From: Caprimulgus europaeus
Taxonomy: Eukaryota; Chordata; Aves; Caprimulgiformes; Caprimulgidae
Direction of reading: 5' to 3'
NCBI GenBank assembly: GCA_907165065.1
Contig: OU015523.1
Span: forward strand, 124,745,023-124,809,022
DNA length: 64,000 nucleotides
Shown: positions 9,447 through 22,395 of the stretch, piece after piece
Numbering within the stretch: the first letter of the stretch is position 1
How the letters are laid out: each line of letters opens with the position of its first letter
The notes under the pieces: model-generated
What the model was told of the DNA's origin: nothing
The model's input: the letters and a program-made list of their open reading frames with translations, nothing else
Databases searched by the model: none
Program-made: the position numbers and the translations under genes

Positions 9447-12400
9447 GTAAGCTACCTGCGAGCCCACGGGAGGTGGGGAGGGCTTGGGGTGTGCTCCTGC
9501 ACCTCAGTGGTGTCCCACCAGGTCAAAACACTCATGAGGACCATTGGTTGGTACCAGCTCGTGGTGGGATGGTTTATCATCAGGATCAGGTTACTAATGC
9601 AGGAGACTGATCTTCCTCTGAGCTTCCTCTGGAATGGTGCTGGATCCTCCTTGCCCAGCAACTAAGGACCATCACAGAGCTGGGTGCTTCCCCCTCTACC
9701 TGAGTGGGTTATCTGGCCTTGACCCCAAGCAAGATGTGCTGCAAATGTCTGCTGGGCCCTGGGGTCAGGGCATAAAGCACCCACCTGCATCTCCTCCCTG
9801 GTGGGAACAACAGAAACAAGCTGCTCCAAGAGTGGGTCTCCTCAGACAGTTCTTGGTGGACCCCATTGGGGCTCCTTGGTGTGGCCAGGGGGACAACCCT
9901 GTCCCCACTGAGCATGCCAACAAGTGTATTTGCCTGCTGTGAGGACCAGTGCTGTCCCCACAGCAACCAGCTATCCCATCTGCCCCACTGAGGCATCATA
10001 CAACAGATGACCACCAGAGAGGATGACTGGAAGCCTTTCCCCATGAGTGCTTGCTGCAAAGCAGATGAGGTTCATAGCTGGAGGACCTGGGGGAACTCAG
10101 CAGGCCTACAAGGCACCAAGGAGGCCAACTCTTGGGCTTCAGAAGTTCCTGGTACGCTGAGCTCAGTGTTGAGCTGGTGGGACTGAGCTGAGTTCCAGAA
10201 ACTATTTGGTGGCTCCCAAATGCTGCTGAGTGCCTTGGTCTTCTGATGCATCCAGCAGCCAGCTTCTACCCTGCATGGCTGGAGCTCACACCCAACGCAG
10301 CTGGGAGACAATGGCAGAGAGATGGGGGCATTCACAGCAGAGCCTGGCTGCCAGGGATGGCAATGGGCAGATGCCTGGTCATCTTCATCCCTCTTGCTTG
10401 GATTTAAGTGGAAACTGAACCCAAGGCTGAGATGTACTCGAGCACCCAGGTGTCTGGGCTGCACCAGGAGCCAATTGCATCTGGAAACTCCTGCAAGGTG
10501 TTCACCAGCCCTCTGGGCCACCATGTGTGGAGCTGTACCCTGGAGATGTGCACGCGCTTTCCAGGCCTTCTACAAAAAGCATTTCCAGGAGGCATCTGCC
10601 TTTCACATTGAGTTGCAATGACCTTTGCAGGACCATTGCATGCCTATCTTCCTTGATGGACCTGATTGTCCTACCTGAGGGCTGCAACAGTGGCCAGGAA
10701 GCTGTGTGGTCCTAGGTGTGCATCTCTGTGATGGGTTGCCCATCCACCACCCATTGCCAGCACCAGAGGGATGTTCCTTCTCCATGAGCTTCCAGCAATG
10801 CCCTGAGACAAGGTTTGGTTCTGCTCTGCCCAACCCTCTCCCACAGGTTGAGATGCTGTGAAAACCCATCAAAAACCGAGTCCTGACACACTGCTGAGGT
10901 GTGAGGCAGCCTGGCCAGCAGTGATGGGGAAGGTGTGAGGAGCACAGGGCCATGCATGCCAGGAGCTGAGTGTTGGGAGATAAATGGCACAGCTCCTCCT
11001 CCTTGAGAGGGAGTGAGGACAGGGGATGGAAAGTGCCAGCTCTGGACTTGGATGCTGCAGGGAAGGGCTTGCAGCAGCTACAGGCTCTGCCATAAATAAG
11101 AAGAAGGTTGCAGACTTGGCCTTCACGGCCCATCATACAGAGCCCTTGGATCAGACCAAGCTCCACTGGTTTGTGCTTTGCTTGCAACAAATAATTTGAC
11201 CAAGCTTGGCTAGGAAAGAAAAAGAGGAGAGAAAGCCCAAACCACCTCTCTTCCTCATGCCAAGAGCACGCACACGGTGGTTACCATCAGCTGGTGCTTT
11301 GTAGTAAAGTATCTGTGGTACCAGGAGAGATGGTCTGAGCCTTTGGTGCTTGTGCACACCTTGGAGTTAGGTGGCAAGAAGAACAGCTTAGACATTAATT
11401 CTCCAGCTTTTGAGGCTGGTTCCTCTCTTACAGACCCCAACTGGATGTCAGCTCATTAGGTTGGGGACAAACACCAGGAAGGAGCCCTTGAACTCATCTG
11501 TAGGTGCCCACCTGGGAGTTAGGTGGCAAGAAGAACAGCTTAGACATTAATTATCCAGCTTTTGAGGCTGGTTCCTCTCTTACAGACCCCAACTGGATGT
11601 CAGCTCATTAGGTTGGGGACAAACACCAGGGAGGAACCCTTGAGCTCATCTGTACGTGCCCACCTGGTTCTGCTTTCCCACCCCACCCTCCGCTGTCCCC
11701 AGGAGCTCGTGGAGGTCCGTGTCCCTCTGGGAGGCTCTGGCTCTTGCTCAGGCTCTGTTTACTCAGCAGGATGATGCCTTGGATACCAAGGGGAAAATAA
11801 AAGGCTGGTTGTGGAGCCTCGCAGCGCCGGGCTCTCGCCGGGCTGTGTCTGATGCTGTCAGCTGCTGGAACAGCTGCGTGAGCAGCTGGTCTCCACCTCT
11901 TTGAAAACCACCCCGAGACCAGAGCCTCCAGGATAAAGCCTGCTTTTTTATGGACACTTGTTCTTTTCTGCCTGAGGCAGGTCTTCACCATGAGCTGCTG
12001 GTCAGAAGGAGAAAGGGGTTGTGTGGCCAAATCCTGCTCCTGCAGGTCTGGACCCTATGGAGGTCCTTGAAGCAGAGACTAGGGTTTAGTTTGCAGCAAC
12101 TTCCACCTCATCTTCTCTTCTACCAGACTTTCTTCCTCCTCTTCACATCCCCTGCACAGTGTCTTGGCTTCCTGATGGCAGAAGAAACTGCTGTGGTTTG
12201 GTTTTCTAAGGAAATCCTTGGTTAACCTCTTGAGTTTGGTTGACCTGAGAGGTTGAGGATACCCCAAAGAAAATTGCTACCTGGAGAAGAGGACCTTGCT
12301 GTTGAGGTTTGGCTGCTGCTGAGCTGCTGAACATCCTTTTTTTTACCCTTCTACAAAGCAGCAAAAATTTAGCCCTGCAGCAAAGAGGTCCAAATCCATT

Positions 12401-13118
12401 GCTTGAAGTTGGACTGGGATGCATTGAGGTCAAGACTGGCCATGGCCCATGGTTTTCTGCTTGATTAACTCCAGCAATGATGGTTTCCAAACTAAGCACC
12501 TAGCCAGTGGAACAAAGTCCACACCTGAATGTCCATCCACAACTCTCAACCCAGTGTCATTGTGTGCTTGGCTCTGGTGTTATTGAATAACCCAACACAG
12601 AAGGATGGCAGAGCTGTGGCATGGACCTGGGTCTTGGTTCAGCACCACGTGTCCCCTTTCCACCTTTCCTTCAGGTCCTTGTCCTGGGAGATGTCACAGA
12701 AAAGGTTCTTGTGCCACTTCAAAGTGGTGGGTGTTCTGCAGAGTTTCCAGGTGTGTGGTGGCTGTTTCAGATCCAGTTGTACTAATGATGCCTGAAACTA
12801 AGGTACTGTCTCCCTGTTTTTGGAGAAGACCACTCTACTCATGAGCATGTGGACTGGCAATTGGTAGACCCACCCTTTTAGGAGAGGACACCACCCACCA
12901 TGCCATACCCCACAGGATGGAGAGTGCAGTGGGGCAGATTTTCAGCTGTCATCACTTGCTGGATGGTTGGTGACATCTGAGGATGGACTGTTTTGGGGGC
13001 TTATGATTTATGCTAGATCTGCAATTGGAAGTGCTGCCACCTCAACATGGGTGACAGACACCCCTGACCAGACCTTGATAGTGGTGACAATGCTTTTTCT
13101 TTTGCTCCTGTCTCCTAG
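9447..13118 (+). other. CHRDL2 intron 4
   Basis: A 3.67-kb phase 0 intron that splits VWC2. Its one clear structure is a 152-bp tandem duplication at 11364-11667. The remainder looks like unique sequence, and no exon or known mobile element was recognised. Confidence 0.8.
11364..11667. repeat. 152-bp tandem duplication in CHRDL2 intron 4
   Basis: Copies start at 11364 and 11516. They share GAGTTAGGTGGCAAGAAGAA and nearly all following bases to about 11667, with few substitutions, so the duplication is recent. Confidence 0.95.
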
Positions 13119-13212
13119 GAAGGCCAGATTTACTGTGGCTTGGTGACCTGCCCAGAACTGTTGTGCTCTTCTCCCCTCACCGTGCCAGATTCCTGTTGCC
13201 AGGTCTGCAAAG
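13119..13212 (+). CDS. CHRDL2: CHRDL2 exon 5: second half of VWC domain 2
   Basis: Acceptor TGTCTCCTAG; 31 codons starting EGQIYCGL plus one base, donor GTAATG. Cysteines 5-10 of VWC2 are present, with the CC pair in PDSCCQVC. The length (94 bp) and phase are the same as in exon 3, as expected if the two VWC exon pairs arose by duplication. Confidence 0.95.
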
Positions 13213-14280
13213 GTAATGAAGGACCCAGGAGATGCTCCTGAGCAAGGGCTGAGGGACATAGACAATGCCACCAGCTGGCAGGAGCCATTTCAAACCACCT
13301 TAGCAGGATTTTGGAAGCCCATGTTGCAAGTCAAGCCACTTGCTATGTCTTGGTTGCACCAGGAAACAAAACTTGAAGGGCTCAGTTTTTATCTTGCTTG
13401 CTTTATCTCCCACACTTGGCTGTGTCCTGCCTCCCTGCAGCCCACATGCTGGCCAGAGCTGAGCTCTTTGGTGCATCATGCAAGAGATGTGACCCATATG
13501 GAAGGCAAAGTCCTCCAGACCACTCATCCATCAGGATGGAGATGGTTGTATGGACCATGTAGAGATCATGCATGCTGTTGCTCCAGGGAAGTTCCCAGGA
13601 CATTCAGGGAGAACTTCCCTTCCACCCCAGTACAATATGGCTGAGTTTCACTCCCAGAGCTCTCCATGGGTGAGAAACTCTGGAATTTGGTTCTGTTTCT
13701 TCTTCTCAAACCTGAGAGAACGAGGAGAGAAACAAACTCCATGTCTCCAGAGGAGACAGACTCAAGAGCAGGCTCACACCTTGCTGGCAATGAAGTCACA
13801 GCATAAAATAACTCTTTAATATGAGAAATATTTATGAAGCCAGAAGGTCATGGTGGTCTCCTGGCCATGAACCTCCTCTAGATGCCTCCTCCAAACTCTC
13901 TCCTATTTTTCCTTGGTGCAGCTGAGGTGTGACATTGACTCAGTGAAAAATGTCTTTGGATTTCTTTTTAATGCCACATCATTCCCATCACCTCCTACTC
14001 TCCCTCTGGGGTGTTTTCATGCCACCTAACTTCAGAAGCTACCAGGCCATGTCTTGCTTGGAGCCAAGCTCTTGTTAATAGTGGGGAGAAAAGTGGTTTT
14101 GGGGTATGGCTCCAATTTGCTTTGGGTAATGGGAATTTGCATATTCAAAGTTCTTCTCTCACCAGACCTCACAGGTGGGTCAATACCCTGAAGATAGGTG
14201 CTTTCAGCCAAAGAGAGAGCACATCTTCACCCAACCCTGCAGCAGTTCACAGGACAATGGGTTTTTTTTTCTCCTTGCAG
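13213..14280 (+). other. CHRDL2 intron 5
   Basis: A 1,068-bp phase 1 intron ending in a T-rich tract plus CTTGCAG. No repeat or additional exon was recognised. Confidence 0.8.
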
Positions 14281-14336
14281 ATGGCTCATTTGAGAAGTCC
14301 ACAGAAGAGGAGCCCCTGCAGTTAAACAGAGGTGTT
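14281..14336 (+). CDS. CHRDL2: CHRDL2 exon 6: acidic linker
   Basis: A small 56-bp exon. AT completes an Asp codon and 18 codons follow, including the acidic STEEE and ending LNRGV. The donor is GTACGT. An earlier GT at 14332 was rejected because only the 14337 donor joins in frame to RHSQDQC of exon 7, which matches the GVRHPQDPC-like junction of the family. The linker joins VWC2 to VWC3 and diverges faster than the cysteine-rich domains. Confidence 0.88.
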
Positions 14337-15490
14337 GTACGTGACCTTTGCATTTTCAAACTCAGTTCCTTGCTTCTAGCACAGCCCCATTCAACAGCTC
14401 AAAGAAAACCATCTGCCCTTGGCCAGAGTCTTCTACAAAGAAATGACCCACAGCAGCTCTAGGAGGGTAGTCAGCTCCTTGGACAGCAGAACCACATACA
14501 CCTAGTTAGCAGATGAGTTGTGGCTTGGAATTGACTCTAGGTGAGGGCTATCAGCATAGGCTGAGACCTCAAACCACCAGGGAAATACTCTTGTCCTCTT
14601 TCTCTGAAGTATCTCTGATACCTTTGGAAGAGCAAAAGACCTGTGGGAACTGGAAATCTTGGGCAATTTCTCTTCCTTGTTGGTTAAAACAGTTGAGGAA
14701 CACAGACAGAGCAGACTCAGAGGTGACCAACAGCCAGATGTGACCCTTACCCATAAAGCCACATGGCCCAATTCTCTCTTTGGGGACTTTTGCTTCAGGA
14801 GCTGGTGTCTCCTCTCCACCCAGAGCTCAAAGGTGTCCTGCCTGCCCATAGCTCCTAGAGAGCAGCCAGCACTGGAACTGGCCACCAGCGTGCTTTCCTC
14901 AGGCTGTTTGTGAGGAAAAAGTGACTCCTTGGCTGCCAAGGGTTGATTCACGATGACATTTTGGAGCTGGGCAGCCCATGCCATGTCTGTGGAATTAGGT
15001 CACTTCCAGTTCCTGGCTCTCCCCTTTTCCATACTGCTGGGTGAAACGTCAGCATGGCACCTCCACCACCTATAAAACCTCCAGAACAGACACAAGGGGA
15101 CCCTTTGTGCTACATCTCTTCTCCTGGCAGTTTGCTCTTGGAAGCCCAAGATGTTCCTGGGATGGGATTTCAGTCTGGCTGGTTGGCAACCCCACACCAA
15201 ACTTCTTGGTGCCCATCAGGTGAGAAGACAGGATATGGCCTGTCCTCACCTCTTGATCCTGTTTGGGTCACATGGAGGCCAGTCCTTGGTTTCCCATCAG
15301 GTATCTAGAAAAGACCAGCCCATTTTCCTGCCTGATGTAGGACCTCAGATGCTTCTCTGAGGGCATTGGGTTGAGTGTGGGAAAATGGAAGGTGTGCAGG
15401 ACACTGCATGGCTTTTTCCAGCAGGCTTTGGGATGAGGACAACCCAACTGCCTGGATCTGAGTCTCCTTCTTTTCTCTGGCTCCTCACAG
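14337..15490 (+). other. CHRDL2 intron 6
   Basis: A 1,154-bp phase 0 intron. Donor GTACGT and acceptor GGCTCCTCACAG. No repeats or extra coding potential were recognised. Confidence 0.8.
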
Positions 15491-15659
15491 AGGCACTCAC
15501 AGGACCAGTGCTTGGGGGAAGCGATGGGCAGGAAGCCACTCGGAGCCACGGCCTCCACTGTTCTCAGTTCTTCCTTAGAATTCATCCCCAGGAGCTTCAA
15601 ACCCAAAGGAGGAGGTGGAACCACCGTGAAGATCGTTCTGAAAGAGAAGCACAAGAAAG
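15491..15659 (+). CDS. CHRDL2: CHRDL2 exon 7: inter-domain linker
   Basis: 56 codons plus one base. The first half is a variable Ser/Ala/Gly-rich stretch with a single cysteine (DQC). The second half, FIPRSFKPKG followed by TTVKIVLKEKHKK, is the highly conserved basic segment before VWC3. Donor GTAAGG, phase 1. The run of lysines is basic enough to contribute to heparan sulfate binding, which is my inference. Confidence 0.93.
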
Positions 15660-16587
15660 GTAAGGGATGGAGGGGCCAGGCAGTCTGTGTGTGGCCTAAG
15701 GTGACTTCTCCAGGACTTTGAATTCTCCAGGAAATATCTTTCAGCAGCAGGTTTCCACCACCAAGTCTTACTTCCCACTTCTCCACAGCCAGCCTCACCC
15801 AGATATCTCAGCCCTGGTCACCAACAGCCTCTTGGCTTGATGAATCTACCATTTTCTGAAAAAGGTTGACAGAAGATTGGTCCTTGGGGTGTTTTGGAGA
15901 TCTGAGACCTGAGGAGGGAGGTGCTCAGGTTGAAGACCTCACATAGTCCTTCCAGGACAATGCTGCAGAAGGACAGGTTGCTCTTCCTTGCATCTACCCA
16001 CCATGTGCTGGGTTTGTCCCACTGCTGTGGTCTTTCTCCTGGAGGAGAGAGTAGGAAAGTAAGACGAGGAGGCAACCCCATGGAATCAAATGGGAAAAGA
16101 CAGGTCCCTTCTCCTCTTGGGAGCTCTCCCACCACTGTGTCTCTAGAAAGGCTCTTTCCAGTCCTTGGAGGTGAAGCCCTGGAGGAAATTTTGGGACTTC
16201 CACAACTTTTCATGGAGGAGTCAGCAGGTGGCACCCTTCACTGTGCTTAATGCCTGTGGTGGCCTCAGGGACACCCTGGGCTTGCACAGCCTTGCAGGCA
16301 GCTGAGCTCTTGCCCACACTTCACCACTCATCCCCACCAGGTTGGTTGACCCCAGCAGCCTCCATCTCATGCAGCCTGGTCCCCCTACCCCATGGCACCT
16401 CCTGGGTGGGGTGGTTGTAATATCCCAGTGTTTGGTGCTGTTGGAGGACTATGCGCTTCAAGACAGCAGGGCCACCGGTTTCTGAGGTGGTAAAATGTGT
16501 TGAGCTCCACCAAACACTGGGTGCACAAAGAGGAGGAAGATCTACTTCTACTGGCAACTCTTCTCCCTCTCTCTCTCTCCCCTCCAG
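15660..16587 (+). other. CHRDL2 intron 7
   Basis: A 928-bp phase 1 intron ending in a CT-rich polypyrimidine tract (16562-16585) and CAG. Nothing else was recognised. Confidence 0.8.
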
Positions 16588-16782
16588 CTTGTGTTTACAA
16601 TGGGAAGACCTACTCCCACGGAGAAGTGTGGCACCCTGTCTTCCGACTCTACGGCCTCCTCCCTTGCATCCTCTGCACTTGCAGGGATGGTGTCCAAGAT
16701 TGCCAGAAGATCACATGCCCCAAGGAGTATCCATGTGAATATCCAGAGAAAGTAGATGGGAAATGCTGTAAAATATGTCCAG
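16588..16782 (+). CDS. CHRDL2: CHRDL2 exon 8: complete VWC domain 3
   Basis: CT completes an Ala codon; 64 codons plus one base follow, then donor GTAGGT. It encodes a whole VWC domain: ten cysteines, HGEVWHP after the first, CILCTC in the middle and GKCCKIC at the end. Unlike VWC1 and VWC2 it is not interrupted by an intron. It is a symmetric phase 1-1 exon. Confidence 0.96.
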
Positions 16783-19511
16783 GTAGGTGAGATCCCACCT
16801 GCTCCTGCAGTTGCCTTCCAGTTCCTTCCTTTAACCTTGGGTTGAAGCTCCAGGCAGACAGAGGTGTAGGAGTTCACATCACTGGTGGCTTGAATTCACA
16901 CCAGGTGAGTTCAGCAGGGCAAGCACTGATGTGAGGGTTGACCTGTCTTGAAGGGCAGCAGGACTGACCCCAGGTGAGGAAGCTGCATTGATCCCAAAAG
17001 GTTGCATTTGTTGAGTGAGTGTAGTCAGGAGAAAGATACCCAAGGTGGGATGTGCTAAGAGTCTTGAGATACATCCTAAGAGTCTTCAGCCTGTTGTCCA
17101 GATCTCCAGCTGGAACAAGTCATAGGGTTAAGCTGTGGCAGCTGAGATGTAGGTCTGAAATCAGGAGGACACTTTCTGGGTGCAGGGTTATCTGTGGCAC
17201 TCGTGGGGTTGTTCTTTAATTTGAGCTGAGGTCCCCATCTCTGGAAGGAGAGGGGTAGGCACACAGCTGTTGGGGCAGGCTGGTGCTGAGGCTGGGACAT
17301 GGTGGGTTTTGGGTCTCTCAGCTGCTTCTTGGTCTTTGGAAAGCCATTTACCTTAAAGCACAGACCTGGCAAAGATGTGGCAGGGCATGAGATCTTCTCC
17401 TGTTCCCACCAGAGAATGTTTTCTAGGTTAGACCTCTCTGTGCTCTCATTCAGCAGTAGATGTTTACATGAGGGACCACCCACTGCTTCCTTAGAGGGAC
17501 TAAAGATACCTGAGTGTCTCTGAGCCTGCAGCAGTTTCTGGGTGATCTCTGATGTGCACCTTCAAGGTGGTTTCACTGAGGGGTCTCACCAGGGAGAAGA
17601 AGCAAAGCTACATTTAAGAATGGGGACAAACAGGCTGCAAAATAATTTCAGGCAGAGTTTTCAAGGTTTTCCAGCCTGTGAGCAGGGAGGTTCTGGGATG
17701 GCCTCCCCAGAGGAGCGAAGAGCAGAAGCTCAGCTTGTTTTAATAAGGTTTCTGAGATGTTTATGAGCAGGATTTATGATGTGGTGCCTGGTGGGAATGG
17801 GATGTGATGACTGAGCAGAACCCTTCCAGTCTTGCATTCCCATTATAGCAGGTCTTTCTGGTTTAGAGACTACAACTTTCTCTGCTGGGATCTCTTGTCT
17901 GCTCTTCAGTCTTCTTCATTTATTTCCAGTCAAACACTCTGACCCAGCCAAAATGATTTTCTTCTTGCTTTCCAGTACTCAGAGATAGCAATCACACCCG
18001 TGTTGCTCAGCCAAGTGACATGCTTGTCTTCTACTTCACTGCATGGAGGTTTTCTCACCCATCTTCTTTTTCCAGGCAGTTTCCATGACTCTCATCTTCC
18101 TTCTTTGTACCCAGTAGCTTGGAGAGCAACGCTGAGTGATTTCTGTTTGCAGAAGGGATCTCCATCCAAGGGGAATTGCAGCAATGTGTTGGTCAGATGA
18201 GGAGACCATCACAGCTGCTAGTGGCTGGGACCTTTGGGTCACCACTCCTCCTCCCCAATGCCATTGAGTAGCTCCAGCATGAAGTTCTGAGGTGGTTGTA
18301 CCTGTGAGAACACATGGTACAAGGTGGAGCTACCTCAATCCATGCAAAGAGCAGGTGGAGCTACCTCAATCCATGCAAAGAGCAGGTGGAGCTACCTCAA
18401 TCCATGCAAAGAGCATCCACCCTGGAGTGGGTGAAGTTTGATGGTCTGGGATGGACATTTCACTGAGGCAGGGGTGAGGATGGTGGGCTGTGGTCTTCTC
18501 CCTCTTCTCATCACACTGATTTTCCAGAGCTGAATGTTTTTCTTCCCATTGTTGAAAAAAAACCAACCCCAACCAACCCAACGTGCTTTGCATCCCTTGA
18601 AATTGAGGTTTCCATCCCCTCACGGAGATGAGTAGCTCAGGACCTCCCCAGAAAGCACGGAGGAGAGAGCAGAATCAGGCCTAAAATAACTGTCCTCCTA
18701 AAATAAACCCTCCTGTGGCTATTTATAGCCCAACTTTCTTTCGAGTAGTGTAGAAAAAAACCAACTTCAGCGGCCAAGATGACGAGGAGAACAAGGCTAA
18801 ATTCAGCAGAGCTGGGCTCCTCTCCCTTCCAAGGACCACAACCAAAGGCAATAAATCTCCTTCCAAAACCACCAGAGATCCTTAATTACTCCAGATATAT
18901 TAAAAAAAAATAATTAATAAAAATTTCACAGCTCTCCTTTCCCCCAAGGATGTTGAAAAAGTCACGTAGGGTCCCACCAGTGCCCCTGGGTGGGGGTCTC
19001 CCCAACGTTGCACCCCATGTGAGGAGGGGGTTTGGGTTGGGGCTGAGCCCACCCCTGGGGTTGAGCTGGGCACGCTGCCCAGGTGCTGGCTCTCATGCTG
19101 TGGGCTCATCCCTTTGCTTCTCCAGTGTTGCTCCTCTGGGATGGTGGTGGGAATGAGATGGGAAGTAGGGAATCCAGCTTGGGCTTTGAAGTGATGATGG
19201 CACCAAGGTTCCTGCAGCAGGTATGGGGAATCCAGGTGGAGAAAATCCCCCTTCTCCAGCCTCACTGGCACAGAGGCTGCCAAAATCAAGGGGACTGGAA
19301 AATATGGAGGTGGGGAGGTCTGCAGATCCTTGATCAACATCTCCCTTTGCTGCCCATCTTGGTGCCAGGGATCAAACCCTGGAAATCAAGGTTTGCCACA
19401 TGGCATCAAACCCAATGAGATGCCTTTCCCTCAACTTGGGTGCTGAGATGTCCTCCTCCAACCTCCCTCCTGTCCCTATTTAATGAATTCTATCCTTATT
19501 TTTTTGCCCAG
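16783..19511 (+). other. CHRDL2 intron 8
   Basis: A 2.73-kb phase 1 intron. It holds a three-copy 31-bp tandem repeat (18324-18415). An A/T-rich, repeat-free stretch at about 18680-18920 includes a perfect MEF2-type sequence, CTATTTATAG, at 18719-18728. Confidence 0.75.
18324..18415. repeat. 31-bp tandem repeat, 3 copies
   Basis: The unit begins GTGGAGCTACCTCAATCCAT at 18324, 18355 and 18386; the copies are identical over the full unit apart from the truncated end. Confidence 0.95.
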
Positions 19512-19694
19512 AAACCAGAGTCAAACCCACTGATGAAATAGTCACCACCCAATGTGGCAAGAACCCCAACCGTGTCCTGGTCTACATGTTTGTGCCACCC
19601 AGCTCAGAGACTTCCAAGGAGATCCTCAGGACCATTGCCATCGAGAAGGAACCTGCAGAAGAGGTGGAAATCTACAACTGGAAGCTGATTAAAG
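19512..19694 (+). CDS. CHRDL2: CHRDL2 exon 9: C-terminal domain, first part
   Basis: AA completes a Glu codon, then 60 codons plus one base; donor GTGAGT. It includes one cysteine (TTQCGKNP), a beta-rich VLVYMFVPP segment and EEVEIYNWKLIK, which match the C-terminal region specific to chordin-like proteins. No function for this region can be read from the sequence. Confidence 0.94.
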
Positions 19695-22316
19695 GTGAGT
19701 ACTGTAACGAAACCAACCAGCACCAGAGAAGGTGTGTGTGGAAACCTGGTGCTTTCCAAGCTTTGTTGGACTTTTCAGACTTTTCTACTGGTGCTCCAGA
19801 CCTTGTATGGTGACTCCAAGCAAGCTGGCTTTTCTAACTCCCCCTCTCAAGCTCTTTTGCTGCAGTTACATGCAGACCAGGGACTGGAAACTATTTTTGA
19901 CCTACCACCAGCTGCAACACCCTCCAGGGTCACAGCACATGAGCCACAGGGTTCTGCTTCTCCAGATCTGCCCATGCACATGGAAAACAAACCAAAAACA
20001 AATGTTCTGGTCACTCCATGTTTTTGCTTTTGTTCTTTTTTTGACCCTGGTCCACCCCCTGCTGGGAGCTGCTGCAAAGGTGCACATGGTGAGGATGAAT
20101 TGCCTCCAGCTCACCTTTTGGATGGGTGGATTTGGATGGTTCTGTTGCTGTGTCCTCCAGCAAAGACACCATCAAATGACACCAATCTCTTGCTCTGTCC
20201 CCATACCTTTTGTTTTGCAACACTCTTATGGACAAGAGGAACCTACTTCTACTAGAGACACTTGGTCCAGTAGATAGTTGTGTGGTGTTTCTCCTGGGCC
20301 TGGGAAAGTATCTCAGTGCCCCAACCCCAAGTCTTTGTTGGTCACACTCTACCCCTTGCAGAAACTTCTGCCTTGAGCTCTTGAGGTTGGTTGCACTCTA
20401 CCTATGGACAGAGCAACCCACAGCCCATGTAGCTGGGTGTCTTCTGGACATGTGTAGGTAGATATTCTGATCTCCTGGGTATGTTCACATCTCACCTCTC
20501 TCCTTAAGGAGATCTCAGCCCTGAGGGTGGATGGTGGCCGGAGAAATTAACTCCAGAGACAAAGCCATGGCTGTCACCATGTTTCCATCCTCCCCCTGCC
20601 ATCCTCCATCCTCCACGGTGCCCCCATCCTCCCCCACCTGGGCAAAGCCTCCTTCACAATGGCACCTTGTAGCTGGAGGACAGCTCTGAGCCTGCACTGT
20701 CTGGGCCCCACCGTTTCCTCTCTTGGCTCCTTGGCAGAGGTCGCCACCAAAACCTTCTCGTCACCTTCTGAGGCCAAAAGCTTCACGTCTGCATGGAGCT
20801 CTTGAGCCCTGCCAGCCAAGGACAGGGGAGGCCCTTGTCCCCGAGGCCAACACAGCTCTTTTGCTTGGCAGAGCAAAGTGTTACTATTGGGAAAGAGCAT
20901 GAGCTCAGTCACATATGGATTCCACCTCTCCATGGTCCATCACTCTACCAACAGAGCAGTGTGTGTGGAGCAAAGAGGCTTCAAGTCATGCCTGGAACTT
21001 GTCCACCTACCTTTGTATGGGCTTCTGATACCTATGTGGCCTCATCTATTTCTGTGCTGGGATGGTTTCCTCCACGAGGCAGGAGTTGGGAGGAGAAACT
21101 GGTGCCAACACTCAGCCAAAAGCTTTAACCAGCTTGCTGTAGATGCACGACCAGCTCCCAGATGAGTTGCAGTGAGGTCTTCCCCATGTTTTGAGGGATC
21201 TGAGCACCTCAGAAGATTTGAAATGTGACTTGGTGGTGTTTTAGAGCAGGAATAATCGTGAGAAGTGAGGACAACAAAGGAACAGGCAGGATCAAAGAGG
21301 GACCAGCACAGTTTGGATGCTCTGTAGTTGACTTCTTCCCTTCACTCTGCCTTGCTGGAGGTCTGGGCTGTACCTGGGGGTGTGGTCCCCCCATAGACCT
21401 TCTTCCCACATTAACCCTGCCAGGCTGTTGATTAGACATTGACCAAAATATTCCTTTCTATCCTGAAAACCTGCAGCTCTGGGACCTTCATGGTTCCCCA
21501 GTGTTTCATGATGCTGATATACCCTCACACCTGGGCAGGAGGAGACTTGCAGGAACTGGACTAGCCATCCTCATGCTCTTCTGGCATGTGCTTGAAGATC
21601 TCCTGCCATGGAGACTTGACAGCCCATGTAACCTCTTCCAAAGCCACAAACCCCTTCCTAGTGGAAGACTTTTCCCAATGTGCAGCCTCCCTGCAGCTCA
21701 AGCTCATGCCTTCCCACCCTCCCCACCACGTGTGTGAAGAGCAGACTCCTTTCTTCTGCAGATGCCATCAGCTCCTGCCACTGTCCTCTCTTACACAGTT
21801 TCAGCAGTTGAGTTTTTTCAGTCTTTCCTTAATGTTAGAAATTTCTGGCCCTTTGGTCCTTCCCACAGCTCTGCTCTGGACTCTGTGTCTCTCTTGAAGT
21901 ACAGAGCCCAAAAGGAGGTGCAGGACCCTAGTGAGAGGTTGTGTCCTCTTAGGATGGGTCTCATATACCCATGTACACCCATGCTCCTATCCCTGTCCAC
22001 TTGCTGAAGCTTTGTTCTCCAGATGATTTAGCAAGTTCTGAGACCAGATTCTTGCATGAGGCTCACTTCACTCCCCAGCATCATGTACCATGTTTAGAGA
22101 GTCATGTTGGTTCCTCATGTGGTCAGCAGAGAGCAGCAGTGAAGGTGTGTCCTGTCCATCCATTTCAGGATGGGCAGAAGAGCTTTGCTGAAGAGCTTAT
22201 CTCTCCAAATTAGGAAGGATTAATTGCTCCCTTGGAGATGGGGCCAGTCCTTAATTCATTCCTTGTGCTCTACTGGACTCTGCTTGTTTTTTGGTCCTGA
22301 GGCAGTGCCTGGAGAA

Positions 22317-22361
22317 TAGAATCATAGAATGGTTTGGGTTGGAAGGGACCTTTAAAGGTCG
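22317..22361 (-). mobile_element. CR1 LINE 3' terminal scrap
   Basis: Minus-oriented terminus: ATCATAGAATGGTTTGGGTT followed by GGAAGGGACCTTTAAAGGTC. Confidence 0.8.
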
Positions 22362-22395
22362 TAGGTATTTCTTAGCTGGGTTTCTCACTATTCCC

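Noticed and set aside
14332-14333. Alternative GT donor for CHRDL2 exon 6
   Set aside because: It would end the exon with one extra base and break the frame into exon 7; the GTACGT at 14337 joins correctly.
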